Assembly: GCA_947464185.1 (NCBI GenBank)
Contig: CANHVY010000013.1
Location: 18,847-82,846, forward strand
From: Burkholderiales bacterium
GTDB taxonomy: Bacteria > Pseudomonadota > Gammaproteobacteria > Burkholderiales > Burkholderiaceae_C
DNA: 64,000 nucleotides
Direction of reading: 5' to 3'
Part shown: positions 1-9,203 of the stretch, piece after piece
How positions within the stretch are numbered: the first letter of the stretch is position 1
How the letters are laid out: every line of letters begins with the position of its first letter
The notes under the pieces: generated by a model
What the model was told of the DNA's origin: nothing
Database searches by the model: none
The model's input: only the letters and a program-made list of their open reading frames with translations
Program-made: the position numbers and the translations under genes

Positions 1-375
1 CTGAGCCAGCAGAGCACGCTGATCCTCAACTCCCTGGCCTACCACGACTACGAGGGCATCGCGCTGCACGCCGAGGAGAAGCCACGCCTGCAGGCGAACC
101 TGGGAAGCGCCCATTTCCTGATGCTGCGCAACCACGGCCTGCTGACCGTGGGGCGCACCATCCCCGAGGCCTTCCTGAACATGTACTTCTTCGAGAACAC
201 CTGCCGCATCCAGATCGACGCGCAAGCCGGCGGTGAACTCAACCTGATCGGGCCCGGCCCGATCGCGGCCAACCGCAACGTCACGCAGACCGCCACCGCG
301 GGCCAGGGCGCGAACCTGGCGTGGCCCGCGCTGCTGCGCAAGCTGGACCGCGAGAACCCGGGCTACGACGCCTGA
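1..375 (+). CDS. class II aldolase/adducin family protein (3' end only)
   Basis: Partial gene: the reading frame is open from the first base, so only about 124 C-terminal residues are visible. Class II aldolases use a zinc ion bound by histidines to cleave or form C-C bonds in sugar phosphates, and some act as decarboxylases or epimerases. The visible RNHGLLTVG segment (about residues 43-51 of the fragment) matches the conserved C-terminal His of the family's zinc site, and the following helix (IPEAFLNMYFFENTCRIQ) is typical of the fold. The first two zinc-ligand histidines and the catalytic acidic residue lie outside the window, so substrate cannot be inferred. It converges on the fumarase gene. 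Family assignment is confident; the specific reaction is unknown. Confidence 0.82.
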   Translation: MSQQSTLILNSLAYHDYEGIALHAEEKPRLQANLGSAHFLMLRNHGLLTVGRTIPEAFLNMYFFENTCRIQIDAQAGGELNLIGPGPIAANRNVTQTATAGQGANLAWPALLRKLDRENPGYDA

Positions 376-431
376 GAAGCTGTGAGCGGGCTCAGCGCCC
401 GCGCTTCCTGCGCACGACCAGCGGGCAGGGC

Positions 432-460
432 GCCTGAGCCCCTGCCGCAGGGGTTCAGGC
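432..460. terminator. 13-bp hairpin between convergent aldolase and fumarase genes
   Basis: Bases 432-444 pair with 448-460 (GCCTGAGCCCCTG / CAGGGGTTCAGGC, one G-T pair) around a 3-base loop. The stem covers the fumarase stop codon. No T-run follows on either strand, so it is not a textbook intrinsic terminator, but its place between converging genes suggests a two-way 3'-end or terminator structure. Confidence 0.45.
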
Positions 461-1981
461 CACCGTGACCGGAATCTTGCCGATCCTGGCCTGCCACTCT
501 TTTGGCCCGGTCTGGTGCACGCTGGTGCCGCTGGCGTCCACGGCCACGGTCACGGGCATGTCCTTGACGTCGAACTCGTAGATGGCTTCCATGCCCAGGT
601 CGGCAAAGCCCACCACCTTCGAGGCCTTGATGGCCTTGCTGACCAGGTAGGCCGCGCCGCCCACGGCCATGAGGTAGGCGCTCTTGTGCTGGCGGATGGC
701 GTCGATGGCCGCCGGCCCGCGCTCGGCCTTGCCCACCATGGCGATGAGGCCGGTCTTCTCCAGCATCATGTCGGTGAACTTGTCCATGCGCGTGGCCGTG
801 GTCGGGCCGGCCGGGCCCACCACCTCGTCGCGCACCGGGTCCACCGGGCCGACGTAGTAGATGACGCGGTTGGTGAAGTCCACAGGCAGATTCTCCCCCT
901 TGGCCAGCATGTCCTGGATGCGCTTGTGCGCGGCGTCGCGCCCCGTGAGCATCTTGCCGTTGAGCAGCAGGGTCTGGCCCGGCTTCCAGCTCGCCACCTC
1001 GGCAGGGGTGAGGGTGTCGAGGTTCACGCGCTGGCTCTTCTGCGTGTCGGGCACCCAGTTCACCTTCGGCCACAGGTCCAGGCTGGGCGGCTCCATGAAG
1101 GCCGGGCCTGAGCCGTCCAGCACCACATGCGCGTGGCGCGTGGCGGCGCAGTTGGGAATCATCGCCACCGGCAGGCTGGCAGCGTGCGTCGGCCAGGTGG
1201 CGATCTTCACGTCCAGCACGGTGGTCAGGCCGCCCAGGCCCTGCGCGCCGATACCCAGGGCGTTGACCTTCTGGTACAGCTCGATGCGCATTTCCTCGAG
1301 CTTGTTGGACGGGCCGCGGGCCAGCAGCTCGAACATGTCGATGGGCTCCATCAGCACTTCCTTGGCCAGCAGCATCGCCTTCTCGGCCGTGCCGCCCACG
1401 CCAATGCCCAGCATGCCCGGCGGGCACCAGCCCGCACCCATGGTGGGCACGGTCTTGAGCACCCAGTCGACGATGCTGTCGCTGGGGTTCATCATGATGA
1501 ACTTGCTCTTGTTCTCGCTGCCGCCGCCCTTGGCGGCCACGGTCACGTCCACGGTGTGGCCGGGCACCACGCTCATGTGCACCACGGCGGGGGTGTTGTC
1601 TTTGGTGTTCTTGCGTTCGAAGATCGGGTCGGCCAGTACCGAGGCGCGCAGTGTGTTGTCCGGGTCCAGGTAGCCACGGCGCACGCCTTCGTTGACGGCA
1701 TCCTCGATGGAGCCGGGGAAACCCTCGAAGCGCACGTCCATGCCGATCTTCAGGAACACGTTGACGATGCCGGTGTCCTGGCAGATGGGCCGGTGGCCTT
1801 CGGCGCACATGCGCGAATTGGTGAGGATCTGCGCGATCGCGTCCTTGGCCGCCGGCGAGGCCTCGCCTTCATAGGCGCGGGCCAGGTGGGCGATGTAGTC
1901 GGCCGGGTGGTAGTAGCTGATGTACTGCAGCGCGGCGGCAACGGTGTCGACGAGGTCGGCGTGGCGGATGGTGGTGGTCAT
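455..1981 (-). CDS. fumA: class I fumarate hydratase (Fe-S dependent)
   Basis: Homodimeric cytoplasmic TCA-cycle enzyme that interconverts fumarate and L-malate with a [4Fe-4S] cluster. The 508-residue length is normal for the single-chain form, with the N-terminal tartrate-dehydratase-alpha-like domain fused to the C-terminal beta-like domain. Three cysteines fit the cluster ligands: C67 in PICQDTG, C186 in GWCPPGM and C278 in PNCAATRH. I chose ATG at 1981 (MTTTIRHAD) over an upstream in-frame ATG at 2041, because the extra 20 residues (MCFGRKAVSQ...) are not family-like. It is divergent from the Mrp operon across about 200 bp. Close relatives in the family can use other hydroxy-acids, but fumarase is the usual role of this full-length form. 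Confidence 0.93.
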   Translation of the reverse strand: MTTTIRHADLVDTVAAALQYISYYHPADYIAHLARAYEGEASPAAKDAIAQILTNSRMCAEGHRPICQDTGIVNVFLKIGMDVRFEGFPGSIEDAVNEGVRRGYLDPDNTLRASVLADPIFERKNTKDNTPAVVHMSVVPGHTVDVTVAAKGGGSENKSKFIMMNPSDSIVDWVLKTVPTMGAGWCPPGMLGIGVGGTAEKAMLLAKEVLMEPIDMFELLARGPSNKLEEMRIELYQKVNALGIGAQGLGGLTTVLDVKIATWPTHAASLPVAMIPNCAATRHAHVVLDGSGPAFMEPPSLDLWPKVNWVPDTQKSQRVNLDTLTPAEVASWKPGQTLLLNGKMLTGRDAAHKRIQDMLAKGENLPVDFTNRVIYYVGPVDPVRDEVVGPAGPTTATRMDKFTDMMLEKTGLIAMVGKAERGPAAIDAIRQHKSAYLMAVGGAAYLVSKAIKASKVVGFADLGMEAIYEFDVKDMPVTVAVDASGTSVHQTGPKEWQARIGKIPVTVA

Positions 1982-2179
1982 GATCAGGCGGTGGGCGTTG
2001 GGGTTCGCGCCCTGGCTGACGGCCTTCCGACCAAAGCACAAGGGCGACGCGGGAGTGTATCGACCGCGCTTTGGGCGAGGCTGACGGGCGATGCTGGCGG
2101 GAGATCACGGTCTGAATTCCAACTCGATGTGAAGGGATTGCGGTGGGAAGCCCGCGGGCCTGCAAGAATCCGCCCGCCC

Positions 2180-5074
2180 ATGAATCCCCTGGCTCTCATC
2201 GTCCTGCTGCCCCTGGTGGTCGGCACCCTGCTGTGCTTTGGCATCGGCAGCGGGTCGTCTGCGCTGCGGCGGCAGCTCACGGCCTGGGCTGCGGCGGGCG
2301 TGGCGGGCGCCGCCCTGGCGGTGCTGCTGTCCCTGGCCCCCGAGGTGCTGGCCGGGCGCACCCTGTTGCACCACGCCGAGTGGATTCCCGCGATCGGCCT
2401 GAACCTCAACTTCCGCCTGGACGCCCTGGCCCTGATGTTCGCGGGCCTGATCACGGGCATCGGCCTGCTGGTCATCCTGTACGCGGCCTACTACCTGCAC
2501 CCTGAGGACCCGGCAGGCAAGTTCTTCGGCACGCTGATGCTGTTCATGGCGGCGATGCTGGGCATCGTGCTGTCGGACAACCTGCTGCTGATGATGGTGT
2601 TCTGGGAGCTGACCAGCATCTCCTCGTTCCTGCTCATCGGCTACTGGGGGGGACGCGAAGAGTCCCGGGCCGGTGCGCGCATGGCGCTGGCCGTCACCGG
2701 CGGGGGCGGGCTGGTCATGCTGGCGGGCATCGTCGTGCTGGGCCAGGTGGCCGGCACCTACGATCTGTCGGCCATGCTCACGCGCGGTGCCGAGATCCAG
2801 GCGCACCCGCTGTATCCCCTGGCGCTGGGGCTCATCCTCGTGGGCTGCTTCACCAAGAGCGCGCAGTTCCCCTTCCACTTCTGGCTGCCCGAGGCCATGG
2901 CCGCGCCCACGCCGGTGTCGGCCTACCTGCACTCGGCCACCATGGTGAAGGCCGGCCTGTTCCTGATGCTGCGCCTGTACCCGGTGCTGGGGGGCACGCC
3001 GCTGTTCGAAGGCATCGTGGCCACGGCCGGCCTGGTGACCATGGTCTTTGCGGCTTTCGTGGCCGTCTTCAAGCATGACCTCAAGGGCCTGCTGGCCTAC
3101 TCCACCATCAGCCACCTGGGCCTGATCACCTTCCTGATCGGGCTGTCCTCGCCCTTGTCGGCCGTGGCAGCGGTGTTCCATATCCTGAACCACGCCGCCT
3201 TCAAGGCCGCGCTGTTCATGAGCGCAGGCATCGTGGACCACGAGACCGGCACCCGCGACATGCGGCGCCTGGGCGGGTTGATGAGCGCCATGCCCGTGGT
3301 GGGTTCCCTGGTGCTCTTGGCCAGCGCGGCCATGGCCGGCCTGCCGCCGTTCAACGGCTTCATCAGCAAGGAGATGATGCTGCACGAGGCCCTGCAGGCC
3401 GGCAGCGGCGGCTTCTGGGGCGGCGCACCCTGGGCCACGTGGGTGGTGGGCCTGCTGGCCACCGTGGGCGGTCTGTGTTCTGCGGCGTACTCGCTGCGTC
3501 TGGTGCATGACACCTTCTTCGGCCGGCCGGGCGGCCCCTGGCCCCAGCCTGCGCCCCATGAGCCGCCGTGGGGCATGAAGGCACCCGTGGTGGTGTTCGT
3601 GGCGCTGTGCATCGCCCTGGGCCTGGCACCGATGACGCTGGCCGGGCCGCTGGTGGCCAGCGTGGCCACCGTGGTGCTGGGGGCGCCAGCGCCGGCGTTC
3701 GAGCTGGCGTTGTGGCACGGGCTGAACCTGCCGCTGGCGCTCAGCGCGGTGGCGCTGACAGGGGGCGCCCTGCTGTACCTGGGCTTGCGGCGGGGAGGGG
3801 CGCTGCACCGATACGTGCCGCGCGCCTGGTCGGGCCACGCGGCCTTCACAGCCTGCATGAACGGCCTGTTCGGCGTGGCCGGGCGCCTCACGGCAGCGCT
3901 GGAGAGCGGTTCGCTGCAACGCTATGCCGCCTGCACGGTGGCCAGCGCCATCGTGCTGGCCGCCTGGCCTTTCCTCACCGGGCCTGGCGCCGCGCCCGAG
4001 GCCGGCACGCGGACGCTGCTGCCTGCCTCGGCCCTGTCGGTCACGGTATGGGCGTTGTTGCTCGCCACGGGTGCGGCGGTGGTGGTGCTGCACCGCCAGC
4101 GCTTCACCGCCACGGTGCTGGTAGGCGCCGTGGGCCTGGTGGCCTCGCTCACCTTCGTGGCCTTGTCCGCGCCCGACCTGGCCATGACGCAGTTGTCGGT
4201 GGACGTGGTGTCCACGGCGCTGCTGCTCATGGGCCTGGCGCTGTTGCCGCAGTTCTCGCCCGTGGAGTCCAAACTCGGCCGGCGCGGCCGCGATGCCTTG
4301 CTCGCGCTGGCCGGGGGAGGGGGCATCGCCTGGTTGACTTGGCTGATGCTCACCTCTGACCACGACTCGATCTCCTGGTTCTTCCTTGAGCAGTCGGTGC
4401 CGGCTGGTGGCGGCACCAATTCGGTCAACGTGATCCTGGTGGATTTCCGCGGCTACGACACCTTTGGCGAGATCACCGTGCTGGGCATTGCCGCGGTGGG
4501 CGTGCTGGCGCTGCTGGACGGGATGCGCGCCCGGCGCCCCGGGCTGGACCCCCAGGGCCGCCCCTGGAGCTTCCCGCGCGAGCCGCTGATGCTGCGCGTG
4601 GGTGCGCGCCTGGTGCTGCCCATGGCCCTGGTGGCCACGGTCTACATCTTCTGGCGCGGCCACGCCCTGCCCGGGGGCGGCTTCATTGCCGGCCTGGTGA
4701 CAGGCGTGGCGCTGGTCTTGCAGTACATGGCGATGGGCCAGGCCCGGGCCGAGGCCGTGCTGCACGCCCAGGCGGGGCGCCGCTTCACCCGCTGGATCGG
4801 CGTGGGCCTGACCATCGCGGGCCTGACGGGGGTGGGCGCCTTCGTGTTCGGGCGCCCCTTCCTGACCAGCGCGCACGGCAATCCAGTGCTGCCCTTGCTG
4901 GGCGAGGCGCCGCTGGCCACCGCCGCCCTGTTCGATCTGGGGGTGTATGTCACGGTGGTGGGGGCCACCATGCTGATGCTGTCCGTGCTGGGAGCGGCCA
5001 GCAAGGAGCCTGCCCCCGGCCCCTTGCCTGAACCGTCACCCGGCGACGCCGCCGCGCCCGAAGGAGCCCGCTGA
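2180..5074 (+). CDS. mrpA: Mrp-type Na+/H+ antiporter, fused subunit A+B
   Basis: Largest subunit (964 aa) of the hetero-oligomeric Mrp antiporter, which exports Na+ or K+ in exchange for protons and serves pH and salt homeostasis. The N-terminal about 500 residues are a NuoL/proton-antiporter-type multi-helix domain (LTSISSFLLIGYW, FHFWLPEAMAAPTPVSAYLH). The C-terminal part has MrpA-specific helices (SAPDLAMTQLSVDVVST) and ends in an MrpB/MnhB-like domain (RGHALPGGGFIAGLVTG). The A and B subunits are therefore one polypeptide, as in many Gram-negative Pha/Mrp systems. ATG 2180 starts exactly at the hydrophobic N-terminus (MNPLALIVLLPL). The stop overlaps the next start (TGATG), so translation is probably coupled. 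Confidence 0.95.
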   Translation: MNPLALIVLLPLVVGTLLCFGIGSGSSALRRQLTAWAAAGVAGAALAVLLSLAPEVLAGRTLLHHAEWIPAIGLNLNFRLDALALMFAGLITGIGLLVILYAAYYLHPEDPAGKFFGTLMLFMAAMLGIVLSDNLLLMMVFWELTSISSFLLIGYWGGREESRAGARMALAVTGGGGLVMLAGIVVLGQVAGTYDLSAMLTRGAEIQAHPLYPLALGLILVGCFTKSAQFPFHFWLPEAMAAPTPVSAYLHSATMVKAGLFLMLRLYPVLGGTPLFEGIVATAGLVTMVFAAFVAVFKHDLKGLLAYSTISHLGLITFLIGLSSPLSAVAAVFHILNHAAFKAALFMSAGIVDHETGTRDMRRLGGLMSAMPVVGSLVLLASAAMAGLPPFNGFISKEMMLHEALQAGSGGFWGGAPWATWVVGLLATVGGLCSAAYSLRLVHDTFFGRPGGPWPQPAPHEPPWGMKAPVVVFVALCIALGLAPMTLAGPLVASVATVVLGAPAPAFELALWHGLNLPLALSAVALTGGALLYLGLRRGGALHRYVPRAWSGHAAFTACMNGLFGVAGRLTAALESGSLQRYAACTVASAIVLAAWPFLTGPGAAPEAGTRTLLPASALSVTVWALLLATGAAVVVLHRQRFTATVLVGAVGLVASLTFVALSAPDLAMTQLSVDVVSTALLLMGLALLPQFSPVESKLGRRGRDALLALAGGGGIAWLTWLMLTSDHDSISWFFLEQSVPAGGGTNSVNVILVDFRGYDTFGEITVLGIAAVGVLALLDGMRARRPGLDPQGRPWSFPREPLMLRVGARLVLPMALVATVYIFWRGHALPGGGFIAGLVTGVALVLQYMAMGQARAEAVLHAQAGRRFTRWIGVGLTIAGLTGVGAFVFGRPFLTSAHGNPVLPLLGEAPLATAALFDLGVYVTVVGATMLMLSVLGAASKEPAPGPLPEPSPGDAAAPEGAR

Positions 5075-5421
5075 TGTCGATGGAGTTCCTGCTGTCCACC
5101 GGCATCGGCTGGATCGTGGCCTGCGGCATCTACCTGCTGCTGCGCGGGCGCACCTACTCCGTGGTGCTGGGCCTGAGCCTGCTGGGTTATGCGGTGAACG
5201 TGTTCATCTTCGCGATGGGGCGTCTGTGGTCGGGGGCGCCGCCCATCGTGGTGGGTGCCGGCCCCTTTGCCGACCCGCTGCCGCAGGCCCTGGTGCTGAC
5301 GGCCATCGTCATCGGGTTTGCGACCACGGGCTTTGTCATCGAGCTGGCGCTGCGCAGCCGCCACGAGAACGGCAGCGATCACGTGGACGCCAGACCTGAT
5401 GCGCCGGAGGCCCGGCGGTGA
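5074..5421 (+). CDS. mrpC: Mrp antiporter subunit C
   Basis: Small NuoK-like membrane subunit (115 aa) of the Mrp complex. Three hydrophobic helices are visible (residues about 4-23, 27-48 and 68-92), and the third contains the typical ALVLTAIVIGFATTGF segment. The ATG overlaps the TGA of the A/B gene by one base and its own stop overlaps the GTG of mrpD, so it sits inside a translationally coupled operon. The C-terminal 20 residues are polar and poorly conserved. The assignment is firm from sequence and operon order. Confidence 0.95.
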   Translation: MSMEFLLSTGIGWIVACGIYLLLRGRTYSVVLGLSLLGYAVNVFIFAMGRLWSGAPPIVVGAGPFADPLPQALVLTAIVIGFATTGFVIELALRSRHENGSDHVDARPDAPEARR

Positions 5422-7097
5422 CGGCCTGGACCAGTGCCTGGTGGTGGCAACACCTGCCGGTGTTGCCCGTGCTGCTGCCGGCCTTCACGGCCATGGCGCT
5501 GCTGATCCTGGGCGACCACGGTGGCGCGTCCAGCAGCCATGCCTCAGCGAAGCTGCGTTGGGCCCGGCGCATCGGCCTGGTGTCGGTGGCCCTGGGGCTG
5601 GGCCTGGCGGCGGTGCTGGTGGGGCAGGCGGCCGGCGGCATGCTGGCCGTGTACCGGGTGGGTGACTGGCCCGCGCCCTACGGCATCGTGCTGGTGGTGG
5701 ACCGCCTGGGCGCCATGATGCTGCTGCTGACCAGCCTGGTGGCGCTGCCGGTGCTGGTGTATGCCAGCGGCGGCTGGGATGCCCATGGGCGCTATTTCCA
5801 CGCCATCTTCCAGTTCCAGCTCATGGGCTTGAACGGCGCCTTCGTCACCGGCGACCTGTTCAACCTGTTTGTCTTCTTCGAGGTGCTGCTCATCGCCTCT
5901 TACGTGCTGATGGTGCACGGGCAGGGCGGGCAACGCTTCAAGGTCGGCCTGCACTACGTGGTGCTGAACCTGCTGGCCTCGGCGCTGTTCCTGATCGGGG
6001 TGTCCCTGCTGTATGCGCGCACGGGCACCTTGAACTTCGCCGATCTGGCCCTGCGCGTGCCCATGGTGCAGGGGCCGGACGCGATGGTGGTGCAGGCCGC
6101 CGGTCTGGTGCTGCTGGTTGTCTTCGGCTTCAAGGCGGCGCTGGCGCCCTTGTCCATGTGGCTGCCGGCCACGTACGCCGCCGCGGCGGCACCGGTGGCC
6201 GCCCTGTTCGCCATCATGACCAAGGTGGGGGTCTACGCCATCCTGCGCGTGCACGGTGTGGTGTTCGGGCCTGAGGCGGGAGACTCCGCGCTGGCGGCCG
6301 AGCCTCTGCTGCTGCCGCTGGCCCTGGCCACCAGCGTGCTGGGTGTGCTGGGCGCCCTGGCAGCCCACACGCTGGAACGGCTGGTGGCCTGGCTCACGGT
6401 GGCCTCGGTGGGCACCATCCTGGTGGGCATCGGCCTGTTCGGCAGCGCCGGCTGGGGGGCATCGCTCTACTACCTGGCCCACAGCACGCTGGTGGTCGCC
6501 GGGCTGTTTCTGTTGTCCGAACTGGTGGCTTCGCAGCGCGGTGACGCCGCCGACCGGCTGGTGCCTGCCGCCCCCGTGGCGCAACCGGCTTTGCTGGGCA
6601 CCTTGATGCTGCTGGCGGCCGCCTCGGCTGCGGGTTTGCCGCCCTTGCCGGGCTTCATCGGCAAGCTGCTGATGCTCGAGGCCTCCAGCGCGCACGGCTG
6701 GCAAGCCGCCATCTGGGCGGTGATCCTGGGCGGCGGCTTCCTCACGCTGGTGGGTCTGGCGCGCGCTGGCAGCGTGTTGTTCTGGCATGTGCGGGCCGAG
6801 CCCGTGCAAGGGGGGGTGGCTGCGTCAGGTGGTGCGGGCGCGAGCCCGACGCTGATCTCGGCCACGCTGGCTTTGCTGGCCGCCACGGTGGCCATGAGCG
6901 TGTGGGCGGCACCGATCCAGCGCTACACCGCGCAGGCCGCCGAACAACTGCTGGACCGCGCCGCCTACGCGCGCGCCGTGCTGGGTGAGGCGGGGCTCGG
7001 GGCTCAGACGGCGCGGCCGTACAGGTTCCCGATACCGCATGCACCGGCGGCATCCCCGCCGCCCGCCCCGCCCACCCCCCAGGAGGCCAAGCCGTGA
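5418..7097 (+). CDS. mrpD: Mrp antiporter subunit D
   Basis: NuoM/NuoN-like proton-antiporter subunit (559 aa), thought to form one of the proton pathways of the complex. It is multi-helix throughout, with the family segments NGAFVTGDLFNLFVFFEVLLIASY and LSMWLPATYAAAAAPVAALFA visible. The start is GTG at 5418 in a GTGA overlap with the mrpC stop. The stop at 7095-7097 overlaps the mrpE start in the same way. The C-terminal 35 residues are rich in Pro and Ala and look like a non-membrane tail. Confidence 0.95.
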   Translation: MTAWTSAWWWQHLPVLPVLLPAFTAMALLILGDHGGASSSHASAKLRWARRIGLVSVALGLGLAAVLVGQAAGGMLAVYRVGDWPAPYGIVLVVDRLGAMMLLLTSLVALPVLVYASGGWDAHGRYFHAIFQFQLMGLNGAFVTGDLFNLFVFFEVLLIASYVLMVHGQGGQRFKVGLHYVVLNLLASALFLIGVSLLYARTGTLNFADLALRVPMVQGPDAMVVQAAGLVLLVVFGFKAALAPLSMWLPATYAAAAAPVAALFAIMTKVGVYAILRVHGVVFGPEAGDSALAAEPLLLPLALATSVLGVLGALAAHTLERLVAWLTVASVGTILVGIGLFGSAGWGASLYYLAHSTLVVAGLFLLSELVASQRGDAADRLVPAAPVAQPALLGTLMLLAAASAAGLPPLPGFIGKLLMLEASSAHGWQAAIWAVILGGGFLTLVGLARAGSVLFWHVRAEPVQGGVAASGGAGASPTLISATLALLAATVAMSVWAAPIQRYTAQAAEQLLDRAAYARAVLGEAGLGAQTARPYRFPIPHAPAASPPPAPPTPQEAKP

Positions 7098-7648
7098 AGC
7101 CCGCACCGCACGCGCGCCCGCAGGAGCCTGGCCAGAACGCCCGCTCCCGCAAACCCGGCTGGCTGGCGCACCCTGTGCTGTCGCTGGTGCTGGCGGCGCT
7201 GTGGCTGCTGATGCAGCAGAGCCTGGCGCCTGCTCACCTGCTGAGCGCAGCCGTCCTGGCGCTGGTGGTGCCGCGCCTGGTGCACGGCTTTCTCGGCCCT
7301 GCCAGCCGGGTGCACTCGGCCCCGGCGGCGGTGCGGCTGATGGGGGTGGTGCTGTGGGACATCGTGGTGTCCAACGTGGCGGTGGCGCGCATCGTGCTCA
7401 ACCCTGCGGCCAAGCCGCAGCCGGGCTGGGTGAGGGTGCCGCTGGACACCCGGCATGCCACGGCCGCGACGCTGTTCGCCTCCATCATCACTATGACGCC
7501 GGGCACCGTGTCCTGCGTCGTGGACGACGAACGCTGGGAGATCCTCGTGCACGCGCTGGACTGTGACGACCCCCAGGCCATGGCGCAGCAGATGAAGCAG
7601 CGCTACGAAAGCCCGCTGCGCGAGATCTTCGAGGGAGTGCGCACATGA
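7094..7648 (+). CDS. mrpE: Mrp antiporter subunit E
   Basis: MnhE/PhaE family subunit (184 aa), needed for assembly and function of Mrp rather than ion transfer itself. The first 30 residues are polar and are followed by two hydrophobic segments (HPVLSLVLAALWLLMQQSL, and AVRLMGVVLWDIVVSNVAVA). The conserved cytosolic region contains FASIITMTPGTVSC and the DPQAMAQQMKQRYE C-terminus typical of the family. GTG at 7094 overlaps the mrpD stop (GTGA). The next gene starts within the stop codon (ATGA), continuing the coupling. Confidence 0.94.
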   Translation: MKPAPHARPQEPGQNARSRKPGWLAHPVLSLVLAALWLLMQQSLAPAHLLSAAVLALVVPRLVHGFLGPASRVHSAPAAVRLMGVVLWDIVVSNVAVARIVLNPAAKPQPGWVRVPLDTRHATAATLFASIITMTPGTVSCVVDDERWEILVHALDCDDPQAMAQQMKQRYESPLREIFEGVRT

Positions 7649-7914
7649 TCGACCTGGCGCTGGATTTCGCCTTCGGCTGCATCGGCCTGGCGCTGGTGAT
7701 GTGCACCTGGCGCCTGATCAAGGGCCCTGAAGCGCCCGACCGGGTGCTGGCCCTGGACACCCTGTACGTCAACGTCGTGGCGCTCGTGATCCTGCTGGGC
7801 ATGCGCCTGCAGACGGCGCTGTTGTTCGAGGCGGCGCTGCTGATCGCGCTGCTGGGCTTTGCCGGTACGGTGGCCTTGTCGCGCTACCTCAGCCGCGGCG
7901 ACGTGATCGAGTGA
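7645..7914 (+). CDS. mrpF: Mrp antiporter subunit F
   Basis: MnhF/PhaF family subunit (89 aa) with three transmembrane helices. It carries the conserved linker RLIKGPEAPDRVLALDTLYVN between helices 1 and 2. The ATG at 7645 overlaps the mrpE stop by 4 bases. Length and motif match the family fully. Confidence 0.94.
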   Translation: MIDLALDFAFGCIGLALVMCTWRLIKGPEAPDRVLALDTLYVNVVALVILLGMRLQTALLFEAALLIALLGFAGTVALSRYLSRGDVIE

Positions 7915-7934
7915 AACGAAGGAGGACCTGCACG

Positions 7935-8270
7935 ATGAACGAATTGCACTGGGCCTGGCAGGCCAGCATCGCGGCTCTGCTGGTGGTGGCCGGCGTCTTC
8001 GCCCTGGTGGGCGCGGTGGGCATGCTGCGCTTCCCGGATTTCTTCATGCGCCTGCACGCGCCCACCAAGGCCACCACGCTGGGCGTGGGAGGGGTGCTGC
8101 TGGCCAGCATGCTGCTGACCGCCGCACGGGGCAGCCTGGGCGTGCACGAACTGCTGATCACGCTGTTCCTGTTCGTGACGGCCCCAATTTCCGCCAACCT
8201 GATGGCCAAGGCCGCCATTCACCTGCGATCGCCCTCCAAGGCGGGGCCTGCGCCCTTGGACGGCCCGTGA
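7935..8270 (+). CDS. mrpG: Mrp antiporter subunit G
   Basis: MnhG/PhaG family subunit (111 aa), the last gene of the Mrp operon. It has three hydrophobic helices and the family segment MLRFPDFFMRLHAPTKATTLG. Two starts are possible: GTG at 7911, inside the mrpF stop as GTGA, or ATG at 7935. I prefer 7935 because a strong AAGGAGG lies 9 bases upstream of it, and translation from the GTG would only add eight polar residues (encoded by the ribosome-binding site itself). The coupling pattern of the other genes keeps the GTG possible. Confidence 0.93.
   Translation: MNELHWAWQASIAALLVVAGVFALVGAVGMLRFPDFFMRLHAPTKATTLGVGGVLLASMLLTAARGSLGVHELLITLFLFVTAPISANLMAKAAIHLRSPSKAGPAPLDGP
8235..8260 (+). terminator. 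hairpin at the end of the Mrp operon
   Basis: TCCAAGG (8235-8241) pairs with CCTTGGA (8254-8260) over a 12-base GC-rich loop. It lies inside the last codons of mrpG, before the convergent yqhA-like gene. There is no T-run. It may be a 3'-end structure; chance cannot be excluded. Confidence 0.25.
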
Positions 8271-8286
8271 GCCCTGGGTGCTGAGG

Positions 8287-8928
8287 TCAGTGGCTGGACT
8301 TCGACGAATGGCCGGACATCAGCTTGTCCGCATAGGCGATGGCCAGGGCCGAGAACAGGAAGGCGATGTGGATGATGGTCTGCCACAGCAGCACCTTCTC
8401 CTCGTAGTTCGCCGCGTTGATGAAGGTCTTGAGCAGGTGGATGGAGCTGATGCCGATGATGGCGGTGGCCAGCTTGACCTTCAGCACCGAGGCGTTCACA
8501 TGGCTCAGCCACTCCGGCTGGTCAGGGTGGCCCTCCAGGTTCAGGCGCGAGACGAAGGTCTCGTAGCCGCCCACGATCACCATGATCAGCAGGTTGCTGA
8601 TCATCACCACGTCGATCAACGCCAGCACCACCAGCATGATGATGGTCTCGTTGAGCTGCTTGATGGGCTCGTAGCCGGTGACGACACCCGCGGCGTCCTT
8701 GATCGCCACTGCTTTGTAGCCAATGCTGGTGACCAGTTGCTCCAACGCGGCCTGGCTGCCGAAGGCGGCCTCCACCAGGTGCACCAGTTCCACCCAGAAG
8801 TGGTAGACGTATACCGCCTGGGCCAGGATCAGGCCCAGGTACAGGGGCAGTTGCAGCCAGCGGCTGGCAAAGATCAGTCCGGGCAGGCCGTGCAGGCGGC
8901 GCTTGCTGGTGAGGTCGGGGGTGGTCAT
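8287..8928 (-). CDS. YqhA/UPF0114 family integral membrane protein
   Basis: Predicted inner-membrane protein of 213 aa in the UPF0114 family (E. coli YqhA; also known as the TIGR00645 family). Function is not established. Four hydrophobic stretches are visible, including [21 protein letters not shown] near the N-terminus, [20 protein letters not shown] in the middle and a C-terminal helix. The conserved central segment [15 protein letters not shown] and [15 protein letters not shown] is typical. I chose ATG 8928 (MTTPDL) over one eight codons upstream. It converges on the Mrp operon with only 16 bp between stops. Confidence 0.88.
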   Translation of the reverse strand: MTTPDLTSKRRLHGLPGLIFASRWLQLPLYLGLILAQAVYVYHFWVELVHLVEAAFGSQAALEQLVTSIGYKAVAIKDAAGVVTGYEPIKQLNETIIMLVVLALIDVVMISNLLIMVIVGGYETFVSRLNLEGHPDQPEWLSHVNASVLKVKLATAIIGISSIHLLKTFINAANYEEKVLLWQTIIHIAFLFSALAIAYADKLMSGHSSKSSH

Positions 8929-9203
8929 GGTGCGGGGGGAGGGGGGCTTCAAGCCGTCTTCAGGCCGGCCAGGGCGACCGGGTCTTGCACCCCCGGATCG
9001 GGGATGTTCCTGATGCGTGAAATTGTAGGCGCGTCAACATGAGGGGCTTTTTGCGCGACGTGGGCCGGCCGTGTTGGCCCGGCATGCGCGCCCCACCCGC
9101 AGGGATCCTGGCCGCTGACTGCCGTGGGCGGATCCACCCAGAGTAAGGCCTCAGTCAGAGCGATTCATCAGAGTTCGGCCCCGAAAACACAGGAGACTTC
9201 CCC

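Noticed and set aside
1982..2041. Fumarase start at 2041
   Set aside because: The extra 20 residues are not like class I fumarase N-termini; MTTTIRHAD at 1981 is.
2105..4876. Very long open frame on the minus strand opposite mrpA
   Set aside because: Its translation is low-complexity (Gln/His/Arg/Gly-rich) and mirrors the GC-rich codons of the real gene. The same holds for long antisense frames at 43685-46150, 36335-38695 and 56807-59176.
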